Assembly (NCBI GenBank): GCA_015231795.1
Contig: JADGAX010000003.1
Location: 394,013 to 458,012 of the forward strand
DNA length: 64,000 nt
Origin: Alphaproteobacteria bacterium
Lineage (GTDB): Bacteria; Pseudomonadota; Alphaproteobacteria; Rhodospirillales; WMHbin7
Reading direction: 5' to 3'
A program made the translations under genes and the position numbers. Shown piece by piece: positions 31,719-41,099 of the stretch. Positions within the stretch are counted from its first letter, which is position 1. Every line of letters starts with the position of its first letter. The notes beneath the pieces were generated by a model. That model was not told the origin of the DNA. It worked only from the letters and a program-made list of their open reading frames with translations, and made no database searches.

Positions 31719-34062
31719 CGGCAGTTCTCGATTGCTCGCACAACCGAAGCCCGCGGAAGTGACGAGCGTTCTTGCTGCGCCACTGCTCGAATCCCCGGTT
31801 GGTCAGGTTCTCGGCAAACCGCTTGATCGAGCCTGTGAACTCGCCATTGGCCTCGGCCCAGCTCTTCCAGTCGGCGTAAAGGGCCGCCGACATCTCGGTG
31901 TGATTGACGGAGCAAACGCAGCGCTCGTCGAGCCAGCGGCCAAGGGCGTCCTCGGATTCAAAATATTCGTCGGTGGCGGCCATCACCGCTGTCGGAGGCC
32001 TGAGCCCCGTCCGCTGCCATTCCAGGCAGCCTTCGACCGCCCAGGCGAGAATGCCGTCGCGTTCGGCCAACAGCCGGTCGGGAAGCTGTTTGTCGCGCTT
32101 AGCCGGGGGGATGGTGACGGTGAAGGGCACCATGTGGAGACGGCGGCGCATCGCCTCATCGACATTGCGAATGGCCGGCTTGTGATTGCCGGCGACCAGC
32201 AGCTTGAATTGCGGGACGAACTCGAAAAAATCCTGGCGCATGAAGCGGGCGGTGATCTTGTCGCCGCCGGTCAGGGCCTTGAGCTTGCTTTCCGCCCAGC
32301 GGCGCCCCTGCTCGGTTTCGATGGAGGTGACGACGCGGGCACCGCGCAAGCCAGCCATATCGGTGGGATGTCGCTCGGATGTGGTGGCCATGAACATGTC
32401 CATCGCCGCCACGGTGGCGTAATCGCCCAGGATGACGGTCAGGGTGTTGGCGAACACGGATTTGCCGTTGGCGCCGGTGCCATAGAGAAAGAACAGCGCA
32501 TGCTCGCTGGTGACACCGGTGAGGCAGTAACCTGCCACGCGCTGAAGGTAGGCTTGAAGCTCACGATCGCCGCCGGTGACCGTAACCAGGAACTGCCGCC
32601 AGGTTGGGCAATCGCCCTCTGGTGTCGCCAGGGTGATCTTGGTCATGGCGAGTGCTCGATCATGCGGCATGATGTTGCCGGTATGCAGGTCGACCACACC
32701 CTGCGGGGTATTCAGCAGCCAGGGATCGCGGTCCCATATTTCTGCAGTGGCGGCATGGGAGCGGTCGGCCCGGGCCAAGCGTTCGACCGCCGCCACGGTT
32801 GCTGCCGATGACAGTTTGGCTCTCAGCTTGGCCGTGCGGCAGGCCGAGGCCGCTTCCCGGCAGATCAGGCGGGCCAGATCATAGGCCAGAAGGGTGCTTT
32901 CCTTCTCCCAACGCTTGGCGGTCCAGCACAGCCATTGCCCCCAGGCGGCCACATAGCGCCAATCCTCGGCATGGATTTGCGTGAAGGAGGCGGCCAGAGC
33001 GTCCTCGGTGAAGGCGACCGGAACGGGGTCCTGGTCGTCATCGGCAAGGGGATCATCACCTTCCTGATTATCATTTTCCTGTACGCTGACATGCTGTTGA
33101 TCGCGTTGCCACAAACGCTCGGCCTCTTGCTTGAGGCGATCCAGCGCCCAGGGCGGATCGATCCTGGCCTCGTTGTAGGCGACGATCTCGTCCCAGGACT
33201 GGGCCGGGGTGACGTGCCCCTCGCGGCAACGGCGGATCCAATAGCCGATCACCCTTGAGAGTGCTTCGAAGCGGGTGGCGCCATCGATGCCACCCTCCCG
33301 AACCTGCTGGCCAAACAATTCCGTAACCGTGCCTTTGCCCGTCCCCGCATCGTTGAAATCCAGCCAGGAGGCCCCTTCGCCTTCAAGCGGCGGCATGGCC
33401 ATGACCGCCTCGGCCAATTCACCGAGATCGTATTCGGAGGTGCTTGTGCTAAGAATCTCGACCAGTCTGCGGTCCCTCTTGGCGTGGATCGAGCCTGCGA
33501 CGCGGATCGGCTGATGTGCTGAGCGGAACGAGGTGTCGCCACCGACCTTGGTGGCGATGATGTGACGCAGCCTGCAAACGGTGGCGATGTCACCGCCCTC
33601 GGCGGGTTCCGTCAGCCGCCAATAAAGATGCAGATTGCGCTGCCCCTCGTCCGTGATTCCCCCGGAGGCAACTTCGAGCGTGGCTGGGCCGAGATGGCGG
33701 ATCAGATGGTCACGCTTGGCCGCGATGTCGCCATGGTCGAGATCGACCAGAACCACCTGGGTTTGCGCGACATCCTCGGCCTTCGCCTTTCCAGGTGCTG
33801 CTACCGTACCGGGGACCACGAAAAGGGCCATGCCGCCATTGGCCGCCCAGGCCGCCTGGCGGGACAGTTTGGATGCCAGATCGGCGTCGGCTTCAATAAA
33901 GGGCATATGGGACGGCTGCGATTCCTCCGCTCCCTTTTCGGGCAAGGCCCGCACCGGAACCCAGCCGTCGCAATAGCCGAACACCGCCTCGACATAGATG
34001 GCGATCATTTTGGGATCGGGAGCCGGTCCATCCGTCATGGGTAGGGGATTCTGTACTGTCAT
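31702..34062 (-). CDS. Phage primase-helicase, P4/D5 type
   Basis: The start is set at ATG 34062 because it overlaps the stop of the upstream gene (ATGA); 786 residues. The N-terminal half resembles a primase/polymerase-type region (VVLVDLDHGDIAAKRDHLIRHLGPATLEVASGG, LHLYWRL). The C-terminal half is a superfamily 3 helicase with Walker A LYGTGANGKSVFANTL (about residue 525), D5_N region and MAGLRGARVVTSIETEQGRRWAESKLKALTGGD. It starts and unwinds phage or plasmid DNA replication. Confidence 0.9.
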   Translation of the reverse strand: MTVQNPLPMTDGPAPDPKMIAIYVEAVFGYCDGWVPVRALPEKGAEESQPSHMPFIEADADLASKLSRQAAWAANGGMALFVVPGTVAAPGKAKAEDVAQTQVVLVDLDHGDIAAKRDHLIRHLGPATLEVASGGITDEGQRNLHLYWRLTEPAEGGDIATVCRLRHIIATKVGGDTSFRSAHQPIRVAGSIHAKRDRRLVEILSTSTSEYDLGELAEAVMAMPPLEGEGASWLDFNDAGTGKGTVTELFGQQVREGGIDGATRFEALSRVIGYWIRRCREGHVTPAQSWDEIVAYNEARIDPPWALDRLKQEAERLWQRDQQHVSVQENDNQEGDDPLADDDQDPVPVAFTEDALAASFTQIHAEDWRYVAAWGQWLCWTAKRWEKESTLLAYDLARLICREAASACRTAKLRAKLSSAATVAAVERLARADRSHAATAEIWDRDPWLLNTPQGVVDLHTGNIMPHDRALAMTKITLATPEGDCPTWRQFLVTVTGGDRELQAYLQRVAGYCLTGVTSEHALFFLYGTGANGKSVFANTLTVILGDYATVAAMDMFMATTSERHPTDMAGLRGARVVTSIETEQGRRWAESKLKALTGGDKITARFMRQDFFEFVPQFKLLVAGNHKPAIRNVDEAMRRRLHMVPFTVTIPPAKRDKQLPDRLLAERDGILAWAVEGCLEWQRTGLRPPTAVMAATDEYFESEDALGRWLDERCVCSVNHTEMSAALYADWKSWAEANGEFTGSIKRFAENLTNRGFEQWRSKNARHFRGLRLCEQSRTAGEMEF

Positions 34063-34817
34063 GCCCAGCACCTCGTCTTCCAGGGACAGAAACGGCATTC
34101 AAAGAATTCGGGATCCAAGGTCATGCGGGGCAGAAGTTCGCCCGCATCGGTGGCCTCAAGGATGCGCACCGCCCGGTCGCTGGTCCGCTGCGCAAGCTCG
34201 CCGTCGAACGGCACCAGTTCGTGATAAAGCTCGGCCGTGTCCTTGTTGATGGCGGTGAACAGGGCCGAATTGGACGAGATGCCCGGCACCAGACCTTCCA
34301 TGTAGGCCTGATAAAGAGCTATCTGGGCGGCATAGACCGGCTTGGAAACAGCAACGCCCTTGGCGACGGTCTCACGCCAGTTCTTGGCGTTCATGGTCTT
34401 GCATTCCCAAAGTGCTGGAACGCCAAGAGCTATCTCAGGCGGCGCTGTCCCGATGATGCCGTCGACATGACCCCGGATGCGCCCGCCAGCGACCGAGAAG
34501 CCGAACTGCTCGCCATCAGGACGATTGCCCTTGCGGGTGAAGAGATCAAGGCCGGCGCCCCGCAGCCAGCGGACGGCCAAGTCTTCCAGTACATGGCCGA
34601 TGGCGAAGATGCGCAGCGTCTGGCCATTGAAATCGGCGCCATCGTCCTTGGAGGCACCTGCGAATTCGAATTGGAGCGCGCGCTCGCAAGCGTGGCCAAG
34701 ACGCGAGGCACCCAGATAGGTCCGGGGCGGCACATTCGCCCGTTCGGCGACCAGGCCCTTGTCAATGGCAACGTTGACGGTTTCGGTGAAACTAGGGCGA
34801 TGATTGAAATCCAGCAT
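34059..34817 (-). CDS. PD-(D/E)XK-type phage nuclease
   Basis: A 252-residue protein. The nuclease core is seen as LGASRLGHACERALQFEF, a GHVDGIIG motif (Asp), and LWECKTMNAKNW (the E-x-K motif), with a C-terminal FECRFCPWKTRCW cysteine cluster as in Cas4/RecB-like nucleases with an Fe-S site. It is coupled to its neighbours by ATGA overlaps. Role: likely recombination or replication of the element. Confidence 0.82.
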   Translation of the reverse strand: MLDFNHRPSFTETVNVAIDKGLVAERANVPPRTYLGASRLGHACERALQFEFAGASKDDGADFNGQTLRIFAIGHVLEDLAVRWLRGAGLDLFTRKGNRPDGEQFGFSVAGGRIRGHVDGIIGTAPPEIALGVPALWECKTMNAKNWRETVAKGVAVSKPVYAAQIALYQAYMEGLVPGISSNSALFTAINKDTAELYHELVPFDGELAQRTSDRAVRILEATDAGELLPRMTLDPEFFECRFCPWKTRCWA

Positions 34818-35209
34818 CAGAAGGGGATCTCCTGTTCAACGGTCTTTGCCATGTCGCGCATGGCTTCCTGAAAGCCGCCGACGGCAGCTTCGATCAAGGT
34901 CCGCACCTGGGCTTCGGAAAGATCGATCAGGCGGGTCTGCCAGCCGATCTCTTCCATGATTTCTGCTAGGGGCTTCATGGCGGCGCGGATGGCGTCACGT
35001 TCCTGCTGGGTCAGGTCAACCATGCCAGGACGCTCCCGCGCCAATCGCGTCCAGAAGCCTTGGCAACTCATGGAGCAGAACCAGACCGATGGCCGGGGCC
35101 GATTCGAGTGAGCCGGATCGAACCAGCCAAAACCACGAGTTGGCCGCCAGCAGACGGCGCAGAGCGTTCCACGCGGATGCCACATGCAAAGACGAAAGCT
35201 GGAGGGCAT
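34817..35209 (-). CDS. DUF6511-like phage protein with zinc-ribbon start
   Basis: A 130-residue protein. N-terminal CAVCWRPTRGFGWFDP...WFCSMSCQGFW has CxxC-(n)-CxxxC zinc-ribbon spacing; the helical C-terminal half begins MVDLTQQERDAIRAAMKPLAEIMEEIGW. This combination is common in alphaproteobacterial prophage replication regions; function unknown. Stop overlaps the nuclease start (ATGA). Confidence 0.72.
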   Translation of the reverse strand: MPSSFRLCMWHPRGTLCAVCWRPTRGFGWFDPAHSNRPRPSVWFCSMSCQGFWTRLARERPGMVDLTQQERDAIRAAMKPLAEIMEEIGWQTRLIDLSEAQVRTLIEAAVGGFQEAMRDMAKTVEQEIPF

Positions 35210-35221
35210 GAATGATTTCCA

Positions 35222-36901
35222 TTAAGCGGCCCTCCTTGCCTCGTCCCCGTTGGCCCCAAACACCAGGGAGCGGATCGCCTGGCGATTGAACCTGAAGGCC
35301 AACAAAGCTGAGGCCTGATAGCGGGTCAGGCCGAGGTCATTGCTATATTCTGTCGGAAGCAGGGCAAGCTGCCTGTCGGAGGGAGGCTGGCTCAGCCAGC
35401 GTTTCGTCTTGTGAGCGCTTTCGTCCGTCTCGTTCTGGTTCAGCCAGTCGTCGGCGGCGGCCAGACAGACCGTGCGCTCGCCGATGGCCAGAAGATACGG
35501 ATTCTGCCGGTTGAGACCGCCAACGCCGTACCAGCGGCCATTCAGGAAGAAGATGCCGCTCCAGGCGTTGAACCCGCTGGCCACCAATGCCGCGTCGTCG
35601 CCGAAAAGATCGCACCAGCGAAAACTGGAGCGTTTCAACAAATCGATTTCGGTCATGACGAAATCGCCAATCGGCGTTCCTGCGACAGCGGCGGATCGTT
35701 CCCAGACATGGCCGCAGAGGGGGCATTCGGTCACGCCCAGTGGAACGATGGCCCCGCATTCCGGGCATTCCTTGGTTGGCGCGTCTCCTGTGCCGTCGCT
35801 TCCTGCCAGATAGATGTCCTGCTCAAGCGAGCCATGCAGAAGGCTCGACGTGCCGAAATCCAGCACGATGCAATCCGTCTTGATGATCCCGGGATGCTCT
35901 TCGGGGCTTACGGTGCGCAAGCCGCGGCCAACCATCTGGATCATGGTGCTCTTGAAGGAACTGGGGCGCAGCAGCACCACGCAGCTGGTGGGGGGATGGT
36001 CCCAGCCCTCGGTCAGCACGGCGACATTGACGACCACCCTGGCTTTGCCGCAGGCATAGTCGGCAAGGGCAGAGCGCCTCTCACCTTCGCTCGTCTCGCC
36101 GGTCACCATTACGGTGTTCACACCCGCATCCCGGAAAGCGGCTGTGACGCTGCGGGCGTGTTCGACGGTGGAGCAAAACACCACGGTCTGACGGTTGGCG
36201 GCCTTTTCCAGCCAGTGCCGGGTGACCGCCCCATTGACCGGTACGGTATTCATCACCTTTGAAACCTCGGCCATGTCGAAGTCGTCGCCCGAGCACTTGA
36301 CCTTGGCCAAATCCTCCTGGACGCCGACATCGATGACGAATGTCCGAGGCGGCACCAGATGCCCCGAAGCGACCAGTTCGCCGATCCGGATCTGGTCGGC
36401 AACGTTGGAGAAGACCGGTCGCAATCCCCTCCGGTCCCCCCGGTTGGGGGTTGCCGTCACCCCAAAGATGGCGCACATGGGGTTGAGATGCAGAGCCCGG
36501 TCAATGATCCGCCGGTAACTGTCGGCGGCGGCATGGTGCGCTTCGTCGATCACCAGCAGATCAAGGACCGGCATGGCGGCAAGATTGGATTGCCGCGCCA
36601 AGGTCGGCACCATGGCGAAGGTGACCTGCCCCTGCCAGGATTTTTCCCCTGCATCCACCACCGAGGTGGTGAGCGCCGGATTGACCTTGAGAAACTTGCT
36701 GCGGTTCTGCTCGGTCAGTTCGTCGCGATGGGCGAGCACGCAGGCCTTGGCGCGGGTGTCGCCGATCATGTCGCCGGTGACGGCAGACAGCATGATTGTC
36801 TTGCCGGCCCCGGTCGGGGCGACGCCCAGAGTGTTCCGGTGTTCGTCAAGCGCTTGGATGCTGCGCTCGACGAACAGACGCTGGCGGGGGCGCAAGATCA
36901 T
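35222..36901 (-). CDS. Phage DEAD/DEAH-box (SF2) helicase
   Basis: A 559-residue SF2 helicase: Walker A APTGAGKTIM (about 27-36), DEAH box VIDEAHHAAADSY, SATPNRGD-like VTATPNRGD, and motif VI QMVGRGLRT. A zinc finger CPECGAIVPLGVTECPLCGH (about 385-404) follows the helicase core. Probably takes part in replication or recombination of the element. Confidence 0.9.
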   Translation of the reverse strand: MILRPRQRLFVERSIQALDEHRNTLGVAPTGAGKTIMLSAVTGDMIGDTRAKACVLAHRDELTEQNRSKFLKVNPALTTSVVDAGEKSWQGQVTFAMVPTLARQSNLAAMPVLDLLVIDEAHHAAADSYRRIIDRALHLNPMCAIFGVTATPNRGDRRGLRPVFSNVADQIRIGELVASGHLVPPRTFVIDVGVQEDLAKVKCSGDDFDMAEVSKVMNTVPVNGAVTRHWLEKAANRQTVVFCSTVEHARSVTAAFRDAGVNTVMVTGETSEGERRSALADYACGKARVVVNVAVLTEGWDHPPTSCVVLLRPSSFKSTMIQMVGRGLRTVSPEEHPGIIKTDCIVLDFGTSSLLHGSLEQDIYLAGSDGTGDAPTKECPECGAIVPLGVTECPLCGHVWERSAAVAGTPIGDFVMTEIDLLKRSSFRWCDLFGDDAALVASGFNAWSGIFFLNGRWYGVGGLNRQNPYLLAIGERTVCLAAADDWLNQNETDESAHKTKRWLSQPPSDRQLALLPTEYSNDLGLTRYQASALLAFRFNRQAIRSLVFGANGDEARRAA

Positions 36902-36913
36902 CGCCGTCTCCGA

Positions 36914-37489
36914 TCACTGCGCCCAAGAGGGACGGGCGGCGCTGCCGGCGGGCGGCGGACGATATGCTGTTGCTGACGACGGAGCCGAAACCGTCCCCAT
37001 CAGCGCCGCATAGTCCTTGTGGTCAGGCGTGATGGCTGCGCGAATCTCGTTCTTGTCCTCGCCGTTGGCATCTTTGCCGATGTCGATCCTGGCCGCGAAC
37101 TCAATCCCGTCGAGGTCGGCAAGGCCGCTGATCCGTCGCGCCGTCTGGGCCTGGGGCGACGTGTCCTTGTCGGACAGGCCCTTCGCGGAATTGAGCATGC
37201 CGCGCACGAAGGCCCGGCCCATGTTGCCCCAGTCCGGCCCCTTGGGGCTGTAAAGGCCGATCAGGGTGAAAATCTTGCGCCGGGCGAATGGGCCTTCCAG
37301 CACCGTGAATTCACCGCTGATATAGACGGCGCCGGTGTTGCCGCGCGTGGCGTAGCCGCCCGTCCATCCCTGGGTCGGGTCGTCATAGCCGCCAGGACGG
37401 ATGGTGAGTCTGACCTTGGCGAGGGTGTTCTTGGGAATCAAATTGGCGACCTGCTTGGCGTCGTTGAAATCGTTCCATGAAGCTGACAT
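36914..37489 (-). CDS. Phage single-strand-DNA-binding-like or replication-associated protein
   Basis: The start ATG 37489 (MSASWNDFNDAKQ) has GGAGCAG upstream; ATG 37507 is in frame but less likely. 191 residues; a beta-rich centre (KVRLTIRPGGYDDPTQGWTGGYATRGNTGAVYISGEFTVLEGPFARRKIF begins it) and a Pro-rich end. Similar proteins lie between phage helicases and RecA-like ATPases in alphaproteobacteria. Binding of single-stranded DNA is my guess from the neighbourhood. Confidence 0.6.
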   Translation of the reverse strand: MSASWNDFNDAKQVANLIPKNTLAKVRLTIRPGGYDDPTQGWTGGYATRGNTGAVYISGEFTVLEGPFARRKIFTLIGLYSPKGPDWGNMGRAFVRGMLNSAKGLSDKDTSPQAQTARRISGLADLDGIEFAARIDIGKDANGEDKNEIRAAITPDHKDYAALMGTVSAPSSATAYRPPPAGSAARPSWAQ

Positions 37490-37506
37490 GTCTTCTGCTC
37501 CTTGCA

Positions 37507-38424
37507 TCAGGATTGGGATTGATCGGGATTGGCGGGGGACTGAGCCTCCTGCCCGGGCGAGGACGGCCGGCCAAACTCCAGCCTTTCGGTGGCGGGCCGG
37601 ACCGGGCCGCGGATTTTTTCCATCAGGCGGCCGAGATGAGGTTCCTCGATCAAATCGAGGCGACCGCTGCGGTCCTTTGCCGGATAGCCCCATTGGTTCA
37701 GGGTCTGGCAGACGAAGGCCCGATGAAGTTTGCCTTCTTCATCCTTGATCTCGGTCATGGTGATGACCTGATCGACGATGCCGGGCAGCTCCAAGCCGGT
37801 CTTGGCGCCGTCGATTTGCGGCACGAAGATCTTGCGGTTGAAGTCGTCGAGCTTCTCGTCAAGCACGCCAACGAAGATGACGTTCTTGCCGCGCGTATGC
37901 TGAAGATGGGTCAGCCAGGCGATCATCTCGCGGCCCAGAAGCCCATAGGCACCTCGAATATCCGGTTTGCCGGTTTTCTCGGAGAATGCGTCCGGCTGCC
38001 CACGACACCATTGGAAGCAAAGCCGCGCGGCGACGGTGATCGAATCGACGAAGATCGTGTCGTAGCGGTCAAGAGCCGTTGGATCGCCGAAACGCGCGCA
38101 GACATCGTCATGATGGGCCTGGCTGTAAGGCTGTTCGTCGCGGAGCGCCGGATTGGGGCCGCCGATGAACACGGCGAAGTCACGGCATTCCTGCCAGGTC
38201 CGGGGCCGGATGGTGTCGCCCGGCCAACCCTCGATGGCGAGATCGCCCGCCTCAAGATCCATAAACAACGTCGAAGTCGGCGACTTGCTGTCGGCCAGCG
38301 CGGTGCTCGACATCAGCGTCCACAGCAGACTTGTCTTGCCGATCCCTGGCTTTCCGAAAATGCAGGCTTTGACGCCGCGGGGTTCCGCCAGACGTTGATC
38401 GGCGGTGATGATGCGAAGGCTCAT
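37507..38424 (-). CDS. RecA-like phage ATPase (AAA_24 type)
   Basis: A 305-residue nucleotide-binding protein. Walker A GKPGIGKTS (about 24-32); LFMDLEAGDLA and a Walker B-like YDTIFVDSITVAAR. Proteins of this kind are found in phage recombination/replication modules. Overlaps the next upstream gene by four bases (ATGA). Confidence 0.8.
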   Translation of the reverse strand: MSLRIITADQRLAEPRGVKACIFGKPGIGKTSLLWTLMSSTALADSKSPTSTLFMDLEAGDLAIEGWPGDTIRPRTWQECRDFAVFIGGPNPALRDEQPYSQAHHDDVCARFGDPTALDRYDTIFVDSITVAARLCFQWCRGQPDAFSEKTGKPDIRGAYGLLGREMIAWLTHLQHTRGKNVIFVGVLDEKLDDFNRKIFVPQIDGAKTGLELPGIVDQVITMTEIKDEEGKLHRAFVCQTLNQWGYPAKDRSGRLDLIEEPHLGRLMEKIRGPVRPATERLEFGRPSSPGQEAQSPANPDQSQS

Positions 38425-38753
38425 TTCCGGATTTCCTTTTCTTGCATCAGAATGGAGAAGGGGATCGGGTGTTTGTGACGATGGGGCCTTGCGATGGCGA
38501 CATAGCTGAAGCGACCCTCATCCAGTTTGTTCTGGATCAGATGGACGAGACCTCGCTCGGCCAGATCGAATGCTCTTGCGGCTGTGCGCCATATGACGCT
38601 GTTCGGAGCGGTCCGGGCGGCGATGCCCCGATCGATGCAGAGAAAGCCGCGGTAGTATTCGAGGGCGTCTCCCGGCGCGGCTGTGGAGAGCCACGAGCAG
38701 AATTCGGTTTCGGTGATCTGTCGGAAAGTTGTGTCGGTGCGTTTCATATCCAT
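38421..38753 (-). CDS. Small phage protein, unknown
   Basis: About 110 residues (ATG 38753 or 38747). RQITETEFCSWLSTAAPGDALEYYRGFLCIDRG is followed by a helix-turn-helix-like RAFDLAERGLVHLIQNKLDEGRFSYVAIARP. Similar small proteins precede the ATPase in related prophages; function unknown. Confidence 0.65.
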   Translation of the reverse strand: MDMKRTDTTFRQITETEFCSWLSTAAPGDALEYYRGFLCIDRGIAARTAPNSVIWRTAARAFDLAERGLVHLIQNKLDEGRFSYVAIARPHRHKHPIPFSILMQEKEIRK

Positions 38754-38866
38754 TGAACTACCCGATGCGGATGGAATCTCAAATTCGCGGGATTTCGCTC
38801 GGTTTCGCCCGCGAACCGGAGGGAAAACAAAATGAGCGGAGCGTGTTCGAGCGAAATGCTGCGGGG

Positions 38867-39061
38867 TCATAGCGAAGTCTCGTGAAGCTTCGCGGCCTCG
38901 AAGGCTTCGACGTCTTCGAGGCGGTAGACGATCCGCCCCCCGACCTTGAGATATGGCGGCCCCACCTTTTGCCAGCGCCAACATTCCAGCGTGCGCGGGC
39001 TAAGGCTCCATCGGCGGGACAAGTCGACTTGGTTGAGATGTTTGATAGGACATTTATCCAT
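38867..39061 (-). CDS. AlpA/excisionase-like DNA-binding protein
   Basis: A 64-residue winged helix-turn-helix protein: LNQVDLSRRWSLSPRTLECWRWQKVGPPYLKVGGRIVYRLEDVEAFEAAK, the MerR/AlpA excisionase pattern with a wing GGRIVYR. It may control excision or the operon. Its ATG overlaps the stop of the next gene (TAATG-type). Confidence 0.82.
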   Translation of the reverse strand: MDKCPIKHLNQVDLSRRWSLSPRTLECWRWQKVGPPYLKVGGRIVYRLEDVEAFEAAKLHETSL

Positions 39062-39282
39062 TATTCCCTCCTATCTGTCCGGTGGCGGGCTTTTCGCTCG
39101 ACCTCATTCATGAAGGCGATCACGCGATCTGCTGTATCCAGACGTGGGCACCGGCCACGGCGAAGATTGAGAACAAACGATGCATCGCCAATGGATTGCC
39201 GACCGAACTCGCTGGGCTTGAACCCTGTCGCTTCAAGGAAGGTCTCGACCCTCTGGCGGAAATGTTCTACGATTGTTTCCAT
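39061..39282 (-). CDS. Cro-like regulator
   Basis: Taken from ATG 39282 (METIVEHFRQRVETFLEATGFKPSEFGRQ), 73 residues; a TTG at 39321 is in frame but lies in the operator-like repeat. The HTH is SEFGRQSIGDASFVLNLRRG with the usual RLDTADRVIAFM end. Divergent from the S24 repressor: a lambda-like CI/Cro switch is inferred. Confidence 0.75.
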   Translation of the reverse strand: METIVEHFRQRVETFLEATGFKPSEFGRQSIGDASFVLNLRRGRCPRLDTADRVIAFMNEVERKARHRTDRRE

Positions 39283-39320
39283 GATAGGAATATTCAAATC
39301 AACAAACTCCCATTGCGTCA

Positions 39321-39339
39321 ATTGGAAAAGTTTGTCAAT
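39321..39339. promoter_or_regulatory. Candidate operator of the repressor/Cro switch
   Basis: ATTGGAAAAGTTTGTCAAT is an imperfect palindrome (ATTG...AAA-TTT...CAAT) in the 91-base gap between the divergent regulators. A TTGACA (complement, 39334-39339) could be the -35 of the leftward promoter. Confidence 0.5.
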
Positions 39340-39373
39340 TTCCTATTGTGCCGATTCAAGGAGATAGACCCCC

Positions 39374-40087
39374 ATGGACCTCGATCCCGTCCGCATCCGA
39401 CTGCTTCAGCTCATTCAGGATGGGGGCACCGACCTCAAGCATGCCTCCCTCGCCGTTGGGAGAAATGCGGCTTACCTGCACCAGTTCATCTTCCGGGGAA
39501 CCCCCAAGGTGCTGCCGGAAGACCTGCGAAGCGCGCTGGCCGCGTTTCTGGGAGTGGACGAGAACGAGCTGCGCCACGCCGTCATTCCACCCAGAAAGGC
39601 GCGTTCGGCAGATTCATCATCAGGCCGTGCGAATGAGGCGCCTGCTCGCTCACGAAAGACCCCGGATGGCTTTTCACCGGTCTCAGAGGTCGATGTCCGT
39701 GCTTCTGCCGGTCATGGGGTGATCAATGACGGCCTCGAAGAAACAAAGGAAACCTGGCTGTTTCCCGATCCGGTGATCCGTCACGAGTTCAGGGCCAAGG
39801 CCTCTGATCTTCGAATGATCACCATTGATGGCGATTCCATGGAGCCTCTTCTCGCCAGCGGGGATCGCATTCTCATCGATACCAGTCAGAAGGTGCCGGT
39901 GCCCCCCGGTATCTTTGTCATTTGGGATGGCATGGGACTTGTGGCCAAGCGCGTCGAACACATTCCCCACTCGGATCCACCGCAGGTCATCATCCGCTCG
40001 GTCAACCCGGAATATCAGACCTATGAGCGCACTGCCGAAGAGGTCAATATCGTGGGCCGGGTCATTTGGACGGCGAGGCGGCTGTGA
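39374..40087 (+). CDS. CI/LexA-like phage repressor with S24 peptidase domain
   Basis: A 237-residue protein. The N-terminal DNA-binding part is divergent (IRLLQLIQDGGTDLKHASLAVGRNAAYLHQFIFRG). DVRASAGHGV (about 111-120) contains an Ala-Gly self-cleavage site. The S24 domain has GDSMEPLLASGDRILID with the catalytic Ser and GLVAKRVE with the Lys. It should keep the prophage silent and be cleaved after DNA damage with RecA. GGAGATAG precedes the start. Confidence 0.92.
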   Translation: MDLDPVRIRLLQLIQDGGTDLKHASLAVGRNAAYLHQFIFRGTPKVLPEDLRSALAAFLGVDENELRHAVIPPRKARSADSSSGRANEAPARSRKTPDGFSPVSEVDVRASAGHGVINDGLEETKETWLFPDPVIRHEFRAKASDLRMITIDGDSMEPLLASGDRILIDTSQKVPVPPGIFVIWDGMGLVAKRVEHIPHSDPPQVIIRSVNPEYQTYERTAEEVNIVGRVIWTARRL

Positions 40088-40335
40088 TGCGGCGCAAGAA
40101 TAACATTCACTTGCTCAGTGCAGCCAAATGGATTGGAACAGCAGCCGGTATTCTGGGTGCAATTCTCGTTGCGGCCAATGTCGGCGTTGTCGGCTGGGGA
40201 TTCATCGCATGGGCGATTTCATCATCGCTCTGGACTTATGCCGGATGGGCCATGCGCGAGCCCAGCCTCATTTTGCTGCAGGCCGTTTTTCTGATCATTG
40301 ATCTCGTGGGAATCTGGCGATGGTTTTTCGTATGA
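40087..40335 (+). CDS. Small membrane protein, unknown
   Basis: ATG 40087 overlaps the repressor stop (TGATG), so it is probably co-translated; 82 residues with two or three hydrophobic helices (WIGTAAGILGAILVAANVGVVGWGFIAW, LILLQAVFLIIDLVGIW). Similar small membrane proteins sit next to phage repressors; a superinfection-exclusion role is only a guess. Confidence 0.65.
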   Translation: MRRKNNIHLLSAAKWIGTAAGILGAILVAANVGVVGWGFIAWAISSSLWTYAGWAMREPSLILLQAVFLIIDLVGIWRWFFV

Positions 40336-40389
40336 CAGGTTTGGCGCTGTTGCCGCGTTGCCGAAACATTTGGATGGATTGGAGGACAA

Positions 40390-40698
40390 GTGGATCCGTT
40401 TAAGCCGTACCAACCTCGTCAGAAAGATAGAATTGCCAATATCACCGTGGAGGATGCCGAGACGATCGCACTCAAAGCCATGGCCTATATCGCTGCTGAC
40501 GAAGAACTGATGCCCCGTTTCATCAACCTGACTGGCTGCAGCAGCATCGAAGACATACGGGATCGTTTGGCGGACCGTTCCTTTTTAGGCTCGGTGCTCG
40601 ACTTTATTCTAGGTAATGAACCGACCACGATTGCATTTTCCGAGAGCCAGTCGATGGCGCCAGAAATACCAATGTTGGCTCGTGCAAAACTGCCTTGA
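40390..40698 (+). CDS. DUF3572-like protein
   Basis: A 102-residue protein starting at GTG after GGAGG. The helical sequence TVEDAETIALKAMAYIAADEELMPRFINLTGCSSIEDIRDRLADRSFLGSVLDFILGNE has the DUF3572 pattern found across alphaproteobacteria; function unknown. It lies after the repressor operon and may belong to the element or the host. Confidence 0.72.
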   Translation: MDPFKPYQPRQKDRIANITVEDAETIALKAMAYIAADEELMPRFINLTGCSSIEDIRDRLADRSFLGSVLDFILGNEPTTIAFSESQSMAPEIPMLARAKLP

Positions 40699-40889
40699 TC
40701 CGAGCATATCAATTGTGTGGTCGATGTTACGAGAATTTCTGGGGACCAATGAGCAATAAGATGCTGAGATTTTCTCGGATGTTCTTTTGTTTTCGATGGG
40801 TTTCTATAGCGAATTGATATCGCTTGTTTAGTTTATGTTCGCGGAGCACCTTGCCTGCCGGTAAGCAAACAAAACGCCGGTACGCAACG

Positions 40890-41099
40890 ATGACCAACGC
40901 CCTTTCTCCCCATCGCATGACTGCCGCCGAGCGGCTGGATGAAGTTGCCGAGATTCTAGCCGTTGGCGTCATGCGTCTGGCGGCCCTGAAGTCCAGCGCT
41001 TTATCTGCGCAGGGCAGAGAAAGTTCCCTCGACTTACCGCCCGGCCAGAGCGGTCATGCGAACACCCAAATGAGAGCGGGAGAAACGCATGACCGATAA
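40890..41099 (+). CDS. Small protein of the recombinase operon
   Basis: A 69-residue protein (MTNALSPHRMTAAERLDEVAEILAVGVMRLAA) that overlaps the DUF2924 gene by 11 bases. Short proteins with this LDEVAEILA-GV-RL core regularly precede DUF2924 and large serine recombinases. Function unknown. Confidence 0.7.
   Translation: MTNALSPHRMTAAERLDEVAEILAVGVMRLAALKSSALSAQGRESSLDLPPGQSGHANTQMRAGETHDR

Noticed and set aside
31666..32811. 381-codon + strand frame opposite the phage primase
   Set aside because: No recognisable domain; the minus strand has helicase motifs and operon overlaps.
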